Assembly: GCA_029859385.1 (NCBI GenBank)
Contig: JAOUDF010000002.1
Location: forward strand, 1-41,064
Reading direction: 5' to 3'
Length of the DNA: 41,064 nt
DNA from: Nitrospirota bacterium
Lineage (GTDB): Bacteria; Nitrospirota; JAOUDF01
The notes under the pieces were generated by a model. The model was not told the DNA's origin. It did not search any database and was given only the letters and a program-made list of their open reading frames with translations. Below, piece after piece: positions 1 to 7,274 of this stretch (positions are counted from its first letter, which is position 1; every line of letters starts with the position of its first letter). A program made the position numbers and the translations under genes.

Positions 1-82
1 GTTGGAGGGATGCTTCAGTTCGCCGTTCACCGACACGCCACAGGGCCGGCAGCTGAACGGCGAACTGAAGCATCCCTCCAAC
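1..82. repeat. 29-bp perfect inverted repeat at the window edge
   Basis: Bases 1-29 are the exact reverse complement of bases 54-82, with a 24-base loop between them. The outer arm starts at base 1. It replaces what should be continuing murJ sequence: the reading frame stays open, but the residues encoded by bases 1-29 (from about residue 217) no longer look like a MurJ membrane segment. A fold-back exactly at a sequence end is typical of an assembly or amplification artefact. Confidence 0.9.
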
Positions 83-676
83 CACGACGCCGATGGCAAG
101 GGCGACAATGGGCTGCTCCATCATTGGCGCTACGACGAGCGCCGCCGTGATCATCGCCACGTTGAGCATGACCGGTGAGAGGGCCGGCGCGGCGAAGGAC
201 CGCATCGAATTGAGTATCCCCATCATGAGGGCTGCAAGCCCGATGAAGACGAGATAGGGAAACATGATCCGGGTAAGTTCGGCAGTGAGGGTGAACTTCT
301 CGGGGATATCGTGGAAGCCGGGTGCAATGGCACGGACGATCCATGGCGCCGCAAGGATGCCCAGGGCGGTGATACATATAAGGATGAGGAAGAGGATGGT
401 GAAACTGGCCGATGCCATCCGCCAGGCATCTTCTTTCGATTTCTTCGTCGTGTAGTCGGTAAAGACGGGGATGAACGCCGCCGACATGGAGCCCTCGGCG
501 AACAGTTCACGCAGGAGGTTGGGTATCCTGAAACCGACGAAGAATGCGTCAGCCACCATACCGGCGCCAAAGACCTTCGCCATGACCATGTCGCGGACAA
601 AACCCAGGACACGGCTCAGAAGAGTCGCCGCACTGACTATACCTGCCGCCTTCGCTACCCTGCGTTCTTCGCTCAT
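1..676 (-). CDS. murJ: Lipid II flippase MurJ (MviN), N-terminal part
   Basis: MurJ is an inner-membrane MOP-superfamily flippase that moves lipid II outward for peptidoglycan synthesis. The leftward frame starts with ATG at 676 and runs off the window edge after about 225 residues; the full family is usually near 500. Early residues carry the MurJ pattern: AAGIVSAATLLSRVLGFVRD, then the AKVFGAG, DAFFVGFRIPNLLRELFAEG and MSAAFIPVF segments, followed by several hydrophobic helices (about residues 80-105, 125-150 and 155-205). No strong ribosome binding site is visible. The last nine or so residues are encoded by the edge inverted repeat and are probably not genuine. The gene diverges from the HD-GYP gene, sharing a 143-base intergenic region. 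Confidence 0.9.
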   Translation of the reverse strand, partial: MSEERRVAKAAGIVSAATLLSRVLGFVRDMVMAKVFGAGMVADAFFVGFRIPNLLRELFAEGSMSAAFIPVFTDYTTKKSKEDAWRMASASFTILFLILICITALGILAAPWIVRAIAPGFHDIPEKFTLTAELTRIMFPYLVFIGLAALMMGILNSMRSFAAPALSPVMLNVAMITAALVVAPMMEQPIVALAIGVVVGGMLQFAVQLPALWRVGERRTEASLQ

Positions 677-698
677 GAAAGGTGATTATATGCCGGGT

Positions 699-729
699 TT
701 GAAAAATTTAAAACCACTTATTATATAAT
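699..729 (+). promoter_or_regulatory. Candidate sigma-70 promoter of the HD-GYP gene
   Basis: TTGAAA at 699-704 is followed by an AT-rich spacer and overlapping -10 candidates: TATATA at 722-727 (17-base spacer) or TATAAT at 724-729 (19-base spacer). Transcription would begin near 735. That argues for translation starting at the ATG at 820 rather than the in-frame ATG at 733. Confidence 0.5.
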
Positions 730-819
730 GTAATGGCTCAATATTTTCGACATTTTGCCGTTATCATATCCGTTGTCAAAAAATCAACTGAAGCGATTTC
801 ACCAATAAGCGATCCTTAC

Positions 820-2226
820 ATGCCCAAAAAAAGTGTCAAGGCCATAACCGTCCGCAGCCTCATCAACTTCGTCCTGGTAGGGGCGCTGGCCATCATGGTT
901 ATTACCGCCGTGGGATTCCGATGGGTCTCTCACATGATCATCAAGGACAAGGCCATCGACATCTCAAAAGTCGTCATAGCGGGCCTTACGTCGCACATGA
1001 AGGCCGGGATCATGGACAGTCGCGACTACTTCCTGAGTGAGATACTTTCACTGGAAGAGGTGCGATCGATGCGCGTCATCCGGGGCCCCTACGTCGCGGC
1101 GCAGTTCGGATACGGCAAGGAACAGGAGCAGGCGCAGGACGCCCTGGCGACTTCGGTTTTTGCGACAGGGGAACCGAGGTTCATTGAACGTGAATTGGCA
1201 AAACAGCCGTATATTCGGGCCATCATCCCCTATGTGGCGACATCTAAAGGTTCCTTGAACTGTATCATGTGCCACATTGTACCGGAGAATACCGTCCTCG
1301 GAGCGGTCGATATCGAGATCGACCTGACCGCGTACCGGAACCTGGCGCTGAAGATAATAGCCGCCATCCTCTTTCTGTCTGTCGTCTTTATAGCCCTCAT
1401 AATCATTAATACCTTCGGGACCATTGACAAATATATCGCCCAACCATTGGGGAGCCTTATCTCAAATGCCCGGGAAGCATATATTCACAAGGATAACCTG
1501 AACCCGGAAGCCTACGAGAGCGCCGAGTTTGAGACCGTCGCAAAAGAGTTCAACCTTCTGAACACAGAGATCCTGGCAAACCAGGAAGAGTTGAAATTGA
1601 TGAACCGGCAGTTGATCAATCTCAACGATGAGATAGAAGACACACTGCGAGAGACCGTGTTCACCATGGGCATCATCGAGGAGAAACGCTCGAAGGAGAC
1701 AAGAAATCACACACTGCGTGTAACAAAATACAGTAACCTCATGGCAACTGCCCTGGAGCTCTCCGTAAAGGATATCGACCTGATCACATCAGCTTCGCCT
1801 CTTCATGATGTTGGCAAGATCGGCATACCTGACGCCATACTACTGAAGCCCGGGAAGCTGACTGCTGAAGAATATGAAATCATGAAAAACCATACTGAGA
1901 TCGGCCATGCCATGCTCGAACATTCCCAGCGAGATATCCTGAAAGCCGCGGCCATCATCGCCCAACAGCATCACGAGAAGTGGGACGGCAGTGGTTATCC
2001 GCAAGGTCTTAAGGGCGAAGAGATACATATCTTCGGCCGTATCGTCGCTGTCGCCGATGTATTTGACGCCCTTGTTTCGAGTCGTGTATACAAGCAATCA
2101 TGGAGTACTGAAGACATCATCGAGTGCTTCAAAAAAGAGAGCGGAAGGCATTTTGACCCTGCTCTTGTAGAGATTTTTCTGACGTACTCAAATAAATTTA
2201 AAGAAATTTACGAGAACAATAAATAA
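820..2226 (+). CDS. Membrane HD-GYP phosphodiesterase with periplasmic CxxCH heme-binding sensor
   Basis: Likely a cyclic-di-GMP phosphodiesterase controlled by a heme-containing extracytoplasmic domain. With the chosen start (468 residues) there is a first membrane helix at about residues 13-33, a periplasmic domain at about 34-173, a second helix at about 175-198, a HAMP-like linker beginning IAQPLG, a short coiled stretch, and a C-terminal HD-GYP domain. The HD motif is LHDVGKIGIPD (HD at about 329-330) and the GYP motif is HHEKWDGSGYP (about 392-394). The periplasmic domain contains CIMCH (C148, C151, H152; codons 1261-1275), the covalent c-type heme motif seen in DUF3365/Tll0287-like sensors. 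The start at 820 is preferred because a promoter candidate overlaps the region just upstream of the longer in-frame ATG at 733 and because residue 1 then directly precedes a typical Lys-rich N-terminus. Ligand and output direction are inference. Confidence 0.9.
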   Translation: MPKKSVKAITVRSLINFVLVGALAIMVITAVGFRWVSHMIIKDKAIDISKVVIAGLTSHMKAGIMDSRDYFLSEILSLEEVRSMRVIRGPYVAAQFGYGKEQEQAQDALATSVFATGEPRFIERELAKQPYIRAIIPYVATSKGSLNCIMCHIVPENTVLGAVDIEIDLTAYRNLALKIIAAILFLSVVFIALIIINTFGTIDKYIAQPLGSLISNAREAYIHKDNLNPEAYESAEFETVAKEFNLLNTEILANQEELKLMNRQLINLNDEIEDTLRETVFTMGIIEEKRSKETRNHTLRVTKYSNLMATALELSVKDIDLITSASPLHDVGKIGIPDAILLKPGKLTAEEYEIMKNHTEIGHAMLEHSQRDILKAAAIIAQQHHEKWDGSGYPQGLKGEEIHIFGRIVAVADVFDALVSSRVYKQSWSTEDIIECFKKESGRHFDPALVEIFLTYSNKFKEIYENNK

Positions 2227-2540
2227 ACGGTGCTTCTTGCAAACCATTTATTCATGCGTATCTACAGAGATACTCCAACTACTTGCAGAAAGATGCATAG
2301 AAAATATTGCAACTATTGCGACAAGATGATATTAAAGTCCGAAACATTGATGTCGATTAGTTATCACAACAACTCGAGCAAATGCTCGAAACGGGATTCA
2401 GGCATCTCAGCTTTTTTATTGGTCGGGCCTCTTGGAGAGGCGGCCCTTTGCTAACGATGGGGGTAACCAAACTGAACAGCAGTGTATTTCCTCCCCTGTC
2501 GGCGGCAGCCATAGACTCTCTCCGGAAAGGAGGAAACTAA
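2227..2540. other. Intergenic region, no supported gene
   Basis: This stretch holds small hairpins: an inverted repeat with arms TCGAGC/GCTCGA near 2373-2389, and a GC-rich hairpin near 2426-2447 built on GGGCC/GGCCC. Neither is followed by a convincing T-run, so no terminator is called for the HD-GYP gene. A 74-codon frame here lacks a ribosome binding site and is not called. The promoter of the downstream histone-like gene must lie here, but I see no clear -35/-10 pair. Confidence 0.5.
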
Positions 2541-2936
2541 ATGTCTACCACAACAAAGACTGCTGCTAAGCCTGCTGCCAAGAAGGCCGCTGCTAAGCCT
2601 GCTGCCAAGAAGGCCGCTGCTAAGAAGCCTGCTGCCAAAAAGGCCGCTGCTAAGAAGCCTGCTGCCAAGAAGGCCGCTGCTAAGAAGCCTGCTGCCAAGA
2701 AGGCCGCTGCTAAGAAGCCCGCTGCCAAGAAGGCCGCTGCTAAGAAGCCCGCTGCCAAAAAGGCCGCTGCTAAGAAGCCCGCTGCCAAAAAGGCCGCTGC
2801 TAAGAAGCCTGCTGCCAAGAAGGCCGCTGCTAAGAAGCCTGCTGCCAAGAAGGCCGCTGCTAAGAAGCCTGCTGCCAAGAAGGCGGTGGCTAAGCCTGCT
2901 GCTGCCGCTCCGGCCGCTGCACCTGCCCCTAAGTGA
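2541..2936 (+). CDS. Histone H1-like Lys/Ala/Pro-rich repeat protein
   Basis: A 131-residue, extremely basic, low-complexity protein made almost entirely of Lys, Ala and Pro. After a short N-terminus (MSTTTKTAAKPAAKK) come nine consecutive copies of the decapeptide AAAKKPAAKK, then an Ala/Pro-rich tail ending APAPK. This composition matches bacterial histone H1-like nucleoproteins and the C-terminal tails of AlgP-type proteins, which bind DNA non-specifically. The start is fixed by a strong ribosome binding site, GGAAAGGAGG, about 7 bases upstream. It is monocistronic with a strong terminator just after the stop. Long open frames on the opposite strand are a by-product of the repeats. A nucleoid-associated or DNA-compaction role is inferred from composition alone. 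Confidence 0.85.
   Translation: MSTTTKTAAKPAAKKAAAKPAAKKAAAKKPAAKKAAAKKPAAKKAAAKKPAAKKAAAKKPAAKKAAAKKPAAKKAAAKKPAAKKAAAKKPAAKKAAAKKPAAKKAAAKKPAAKKAVAKPAAAAPAAAPAPK
2613..2882 (+). repeat. Nine tandem 30-bp coding repeats
   Basis: Nine near-identical 30-bp units each encode AAAKKPAAKK. Units differ mainly at synonymous third positions (AAG/AAA for Lys, CCT/CCC for Pro). Such an array is prone to change in copy number by slippage, always in frame because the unit is a multiple of three. Confidence 0.95.
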
Positions 2937-2942
2937 ATACAA

Positions 2943-2968
2943 GGGGGCGGGCAACCGCCCCCCATTTT
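2943..2968 (+). terminator. Rho-independent terminator of the histone-like gene
   Basis: Stem GGGGGCGG (2943-2950) and CCGCCCCC (2955-2962) with a GCAA loop, followed by ATTTT and a pyrimidine-rich stretch. It lies 7 bases after the stop codon at 2936. Confidence 0.8.
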
Positions 2969-3060
2969 CCTCCTCTTTAGCTCTCTCTCACGACTCAACA
3001 CTCTGATTTCTCCCGCAGAGGGACATGGCATTTTCCAGTCCCCTGAGCTATAATCCGCCC

Positions 3061-5685
3061 ATGGCTGACGAAACACCGCTCATGCGGCAATACAACGAAA
3101 TCAAGGCCCGCTATCAGGACGCCATCCTCTTTTTCAGGATGGGGGATTTCTATGAAATGTTTGGAGATGATGCGGTACGGGCCGCGAAGATATTAGAGAT
3201 CGCCCTCACCGCCAGGAACAAGGGGAAGGGTGACGAAACACCCCTGTGCGGCGTCCCTTATCACGCCGCCGACGGCTATCTCGCCAAGCTTGTACGACAG
3301 GGATTCAAGGTCGCCATCTGCGAACAGGTGGAAGATCCGCGACTCGCAAAAGGGATTGTAAAGCGCGAAGTCATCCGCGTGGTGACGCCCGGCACGGTCC
3401 TCTCTCCCGATCTTTTGAATGCCAACGACAACAACTACCTCGTCTCCGTTTCACCCTTCCAGGATCGCATCGGCCTCGCCTTTGTCGACCTCTCGACAGG
3501 CGACATTTTCGTCAGTCGCGTTTCATCCGATCCATCCTTCTCGACACTCCGGGATGAAATCGGTCGTTTCGCACCGACCGAAGCCATACTTCCCTCGCGT
3601 CTCGAATCATCACCTCTCGCTGAAATGCTCCGCGAGATGATCCGCTCGGTTATACCGGTGGAAGACAGGGCCTTCGATACAACCCGCTCTGAAAAGGTTT
3701 TGACGGAATACTACGGTGTCGCCTCGCTCGACGGCTTCGGTTGTCGCGACATCAATGAAGCCGTCTCCGCCGCCGGCGCGACGGTCTATTACCTGAGAGA
3801 AAATCAGAAGTCGGCCGTCGACAACCTCAAGGAGCTGCGCGTCGTTTTCCCCGAAGAGTTCATGGTCATCGATGTCGCCTCCCAGAGAAACCTCGAACTG
3901 ATCCGCACTGTTGAAGGCGACCGAAAAGGTTCACTGCTTCATGTGCTCGACCACTCCATCACCGCCATGGGAAGTCGTCTTCTCAAAGACTGGCTGCTGC
4001 GGCCGCTCAGAAATGTTGATGCTGTCGTCGCAAGACAGGATGGCGTTACAGAACTGCGCGAACAGTTACAGCTGAGACATGCCGTTCGGGAGCTATTGGA
4101 AAAAGTCTATGACCTCGAACGAATCATAAGCCGCATCTCCCTGGGCGCCACCGGCCCCAAAGATATGGTAGCACTGAGAGAATCGTTGCGGCAGTTGCCG
4201 CCCATGGGCGAGGCCATCTCGGGTACAACATCAAACATCCTCTCTGAAGTTGCCCGCTCATGGGATAATGCGGAAGATATCCACTCGCTGTTGCAGGAGG
4301 CCATAGAAGACAACCCTCCCTTTTCGCTCAAGGACGGCGGCGTCATTCGTCGTGGATACCATGCCGAGCTCGACGAGTATCGAAGGCTATCCACCGAAGG
4401 GAAAGACATCATCGCCTCCATCGAAACACGGGAGAGAGAGCGGACCGGCATCGCATCGCTTAAAGTCCGCTACAACAAGGTCTTCGGTTACTACATCGAA
4501 ATAACCAAGGCCAACCTCGCATCGGTACCCGACGACTATATCCGCAAACAAACACTGGTCAACGCCGAGCGGTTCATCACCCCCGAGTTGAAGGAGTACG
4601 AAGAAAAAGTTCTGCATGCGCACGACAGGATGGTAGAACTGGAGAGCACACTCTTCCAGCAGGTAAGGGAGAAGGTTGCCGCGGAGACGCGCAGGATTCA
4701 GTGGATCGCCGAAAAGGTCGCGCTGCTCGACGTGCTTTCGGCGCTGGCGGAGACCGCGCACCGGAACAACTACACGCGCCCCGAGGTTCTCGAGGGGAAC
4801 GACATTACCATCATCGAAGGTCGCCATCCGGTCGTAGAGCAGCTTGCCGGCGGCAACCGCTTTGTACCCAACGACCTGATGCTCGACGACGAGAACAACC
4901 GGATACTCATCATCACCGGCCCCAACATGGCGGGCAAGTCGACCTACATGCGGCAATGTGCCCTTATCTGCATAATGGCCCAGATGGGCTCATTCGTCCC
5001 GGCACAAGAGGCAAAGATCAGCTTGCTCGACCGCATCTTCACCCGCGTCGGCGCCGCCGATTTCATGGCCCGCGGACAGAGCACCTTCATGGTCGAGATG
5101 AGCGAAACCGCCAACATTCTGCACAATGCCACCGCCAAAAGTCTCATCATCCTCGACGAAGTCGGCCGGGGTACCAGCACCTTCGACGGCCTCTCCATCG
5201 CCTGGGCCGTGGTCGAATACCTGCACGAACAGAAAAGCGGTGCGCGGGTCCTTTTCGCCACCCACTATCACGAGTTGACCGAACTGGCCCTCACCCTCTC
5301 CGGGGTGAAGAACGTCAGCGTTGCCGTGAAGGAATGGAATGAGGAAATCATCTTTTTACGCAAGATCATTGACGGCGGGGCAGACAGAAGTTACGGTATA
5401 CAGGTGGCAAGACTCGCGGGACTTCCCGCACAGGTGATTGAGAGGAGCAAGGAGATCCTGTCGAATCTCGAAGGCAAGGAACTCAACGAGATCGGCGAAC
5501 CAAAGATCGCGGCGACATCACACCCCGCCCAGAGACACGATGTCCCCCAGCTCGACCTCTTCACGGTGCAGCCCGATCCCGTGATAAAAGAGCTGCTGGG
5601 CGTCGACCTCCTCAACATGACGCCGCTTCAGGCAATGAACACGCTGTTCGAGCTGCATAAAAAAGCCCAGTCGACCCGCGGTTGA
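3061..5685 (+). CDS. mutS: DNA mismatch repair protein MutS
   Basis: MutS recognises base mismatches and small loops and, with MutL, starts mismatch repair in the cytoplasm. The 874-residue protein has the full domain order: mismatch-binding domain I with the GDFYEMF motif (Phe30 is the intercalating residue), connector, core and clamp, then the ATPase with Walker A GPNMAGKSTYM, the Walker B region LIILDEVGRGTST and the ATHYHEL motif. The C-terminus has the usual helix-turn-helix dimerisation tail ending near FELHKKAQ. The ATG at 3061 gives the standard family N-terminus (MADETPLMRQYNEIK). An in-frame ATG at 3025 adds 12 residues without family support; a GAGGG lies only 2 bases before it. 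A TATAAT immediately upstream of 3061 could imply a leaderless message, but its -35 is poor. mutL is not in the window. Confidence 0.97.
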   Translation: MADETPLMRQYNEIKARYQDAILFFRMGDFYEMFGDDAVRAAKILEIALTARNKGKGDETPLCGVPYHAADGYLAKLVRQGFKVAICEQVEDPRLAKGIVKREVIRVVTPGTVLSPDLLNANDNNYLVSVSPFQDRIGLAFVDLSTGDIFVSRVSSDPSFSTLRDEIGRFAPTEAILPSRLESSPLAEMLREMIRSVIPVEDRAFDTTRSEKVLTEYYGVASLDGFGCRDINEAVSAAGATVYYLRENQKSAVDNLKELRVVFPEEFMVIDVASQRNLELIRTVEGDRKGSLLHVLDHSITAMGSRLLKDWLLRPLRNVDAVVARQDGVTELREQLQLRHAVRELLEKVYDLERIISRISLGATGPKDMVALRESLRQLPPMGEAISGTTSNILSEVARSWDNAEDIHSLLQEAIEDNPPFSLKDGGVIRRGYHAELDEYRRLSTEGKDIIASIETRERERTGIASLKVRYNKVFGYYIEITKANLASVPDDYIRKQTLVNAERFITPELKEYEEKVLHAHDRMVELESTLFQQVREKVAAETRRIQWIAEKVALLDVLSALAETAHRNNYTRPEVLEGNDITIIEGRHPVVEQLAGGNRFVPNDLMLDDENNRILIITGPNMAGKSTYMRQCALICIMAQMGSFVPAQEAKISLLDRIFTRVGAADFMARGQSTFMVEMSETANILHNATAKSLIILDEVGRGTSTFDGLSIAWAVVEYLHEQKSGARVLFATHYHELTELALTLSGVKNVSVAVKEWNEEIIFLRKIIDGGADRSYGIQVARLAGLPAQVIERSKEILSNLEGKELNEIGEPKIAATSHPAQRHDVPQLDLFTVQPDPVIKELLGVDLLNMTPLQAMNTLFELHKKAQSTRG

Positions 5686-5721
5686 ACCGGTGCGTGGTCG
5701 GCCAAAATGATGGAGTCGTCC

Positions 5722-6054
5722 ATGAAAATCTTCTCCCTTTTTCTGCTGCCTGTCCTTCTCGTTGGCTGTCAGGCCAAGCCCCAGGGTGAGACCATTTCTC
5801 TGCCCGCCACCGCCGCGCAGACACCGGCAAAGAATCCCGACACTCCTGCCGAGACAGGCAAGAAGGATACATCGCTGCATACCACCGACGACGAAACCTC
5901 CGTATACCACAAGGCCGTCAAGATACGCGTCAAGCGCGACCCCAAGAACGGCTATTCATGGGAACTCACCGGCGACAGTGTGAAGGATATCGTCGCCATG
6001 GACAAAGAGTTGAGAAACAAGCTTCTGGCTGACGAAAAATCAGCGCCGCAATAA
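5722..6054 (+). CDS. Small predicted lipoprotein, function unknown
   Basis: A 110-residue protein with a lipoprotein signal peptide: MKIFSLFLLPVLL followed by the lipobox LVGC, with Cys16 as the acylation site. The next 45 residues are Thr/Pro/Ala-rich and probably a disordered tether. A short charged C-terminal part contains the segment KIRVKRDPKNGYSWELTG. I do not recognise the family. ATG at 5722 is chosen because it places the lipobox correctly; an in-frame ATG at 5707 would add five residues. The gene follows mutS by 36 bases and precedes the 3D-domain gene by 33, so co-transcription of the three is likely. Confidence 0.7.
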   Translation: MKIFSLFLLPVLLVGCQAKPQGETISLPATAAQTPAKNPDTPAETGKKDTSLHTTDDETSVYHKAVKIRVKRDPKNGYSWELTGDSVKDIVAMDKELRNKLLADEKSAPQ

Positions 6055-6087
6055 AATGGCGCATCGAGCGCCTGAAGGAACAAAGTC

Positions 6088-6537
6088 ATGCCGATACTTT
6101 TCCTGAGTATACTTATCGCCACAATGTCGATTGTCGCCGAACCGGCGAAGGCCGAACAGAAGATCGAGGTCATGGTGAGCTGGAACACATGGGAGACCAA
6201 CCTCGACGAAAAGGGGGAGTCAGGGAACCTTACCTGTATAGGCTACTATTCCGAGAAGGAATACTTCGAAGGGGCAGATGAAGCCCCTCACAGTGCGCCC
6301 TACGACGTCGCGGCCGACCTCGACATCTTTCCGCTGGGCACCATCATGCATGTAGGCGCCGGCATCGGCTGGGTAAAGGTGGTCGATGTATGCGGTGCAT
6401 GCAAGGGGCGACTGATGATCGATGTCTGGTGCGGCAAGAACGAATATATGCACCGACGAGACAATATCACCGCCCCGGCTATCGTTGTCAGAAGGGGCAA
6501 CAACGACGCGCCATACCCTCAACTGTCGGGAAACTAG
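6088..6537 (+). CDS. Secreted 3D-domain (double-psi beta-barrel) protein
   Basis: A 149-residue exported protein with a signal peptide (about residues 1-22, ending AKA). The C-terminal half matches the 3D domain, named for three conserved Asp residues: AADLDIFPLGT, then VKVVDVCGACKG, then LMIDVW. In MltA and Gram-positive SpoIID-associated or Rpf-like cell-wall proteins this double-psi beta-barrel forms the lytic transglycosylase active site, so a peptidoglycan-cleaving role is possible. Four Cys residues (TCIG, VCGAC, WCG) could form disulfides in the periplasm. AAGGA lies about 8 bases upstream of the ATG. The pairing with a small lipoprotein suggests an envelope function; the substrate is unknown. 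Confidence 0.7.
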   Translation: MPILFLSILIATMSIVAEPAKAEQKIEVMVSWNTWETNLDEKGESGNLTCIGYYSEKEYFEGADEAPHSAPYDVAADLDIFPLGTIMHVGAGIGWVKVVDVCGACKGRLMIDVWCGKNEYMHRRDNITAPAIVVRRGNNDAPYPQLSGN

Positions 6538-6556
6538 TCCCGAAGTATTAACTTCG

Positions 6557-6585
6557 AAAAAAAGCCCGGCGTTACCGCCGGACTT
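6557..6585 (-). terminator. Terminator of the leftward small membrane-protein gene
   Basis: The inverted repeat CCGGCG-TTAC-CGCCGG (6566-6581) is followed, reading leftward, by seven consecutive T residues. A second small inverted repeat, CGAAGT/ACTTCG (6541-6556), lies next to it just after the stop of the rightward 3D gene, so the pair may serve both convergent genes. Confidence 0.7.
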
Positions 6586-6628
6586 CTCACCCCTGGATAC
6601 CCCAAGGACCTTATCCACTCTCCCTCAA

Positions 6629-6847
6629 TCAGACAGACTTGGGCGTCAGGTCGTCCCCTTTCTCAAGATGCTTTCTGAACTTGATCGGGTTCCTGAACTT
6701 CTTCTGACATACCGGGCAGGTAAGGTCCCCGGCCTCGGCGAGACTTAAAGCTACCGCGACAAAGAGAACCAATAGGCCGACAACAATCATTACGGGAAAA
6801 ATCGCCGGCATTGAGGCAGCTGCACTAAAAGGAATATGAGCAAGCAT
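6629..6847 (-). CDS. Small single-helix membrane protein with a zinc-finger-like C-terminus
   Basis: A 72-residue protein. About residues 12-38 form one hydrophobic helix (MPAIFPVMIVVGLLVLFVAV). The cytoplasm-sized tail carries CPVCQKKFRNPIKFRKH, which resembles the first three ligands of a C2H2 zinc finger (Cys-x2-Cys-x12-His); the fourth ligand is not obvious. The ribosome binding site GGAGGTG is 4 bases upstream of the ATG, a strong indication that this short frame is real. It has its own terminator and converges on the 3D gene. No function can be assigned. Confidence 0.65.
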   Translation of the reverse strand: MLAHIPFSAAASMPAIFPVMIVVGLLVLFVAVALSLAEAGDLTCPVCQKKFRNPIKFRKHLEKGDDLTPKSV

Positions 6848-7274
6848 GACACACCTCCGCGCTACAATTAAAATATATTCAGGAGTGATCTTGTCTCCTA
6901 TTTATAAAGATAGCACGGGAAGGGGGAGTGTCAATGGTTGAAACGACCATAAAGTCGGGGCGGGGAGAATTCAACTGGACAACCCGAAACCGTCTGCCCT
7001 GCGAGAATGGGGAGCGTAACCCCGTCTTTGAAAATGCGTCGCCACAGTGTGAGGTCGAGCGTGGAATGTAGACGCAAACAGGCCAAGACTACCCTTCGTC
7101 ATCACGGGACTAAACAAGAGCACGGGGTAATCAGGCTTTCACCGTAAACCGCTTAAGATCGCCATATCGGAATGGCATTTCTCATTTTACGGTGCCTTTG
7201 CGGAAAGTCATCGGTCGACAATATTAGTGGAGGCGGGTAAAACAGCATACTCCCGGGACATCAGGGTAGCGCCA
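6848..7274. other. Intergenic region with possible structured element, no supported gene
   Basis: This 427-base stretch lies between the small membrane-protein gene and the end of the EPS cluster. It holds a perfect 9-bp inverted repeat (CACCGTAAA at 7140-7148, TTTACGGTG at 7186-7194) that encloses a smaller hairpin GCCAT/ATGGC (7161-7165, 7172-7176), and another hairpin GGGG/CCCC around 7010-7024. I see no recognisable tRNA, riboswitch or terminator and no frame with a ribosome binding site. The promoter of the membrane-protein gene should be at the left end. Confidence 0.4.

Noticed and set aside
2230..2454. 74-codon frame right after the HD-GYP gene, with CNYC
   Set aside because: No ribosome binding site and a non-ATG start; the composition looks like intergenic sequence.
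3049..3054. TATAAT just before the mutS start
   Set aside because: The matching -35 at 17 bases has almost no similarity to TTGACA. A leaderless mutS message cannot be excluded but is not called.
2537..3076. Long open frames on the minus strand across the Lys/Ala repeats
   Set aside because: They are produced by the 30-bp repeats, which keep all frames free of stops. The plus-strand frame has a strong ribosome binding site and a terminator.
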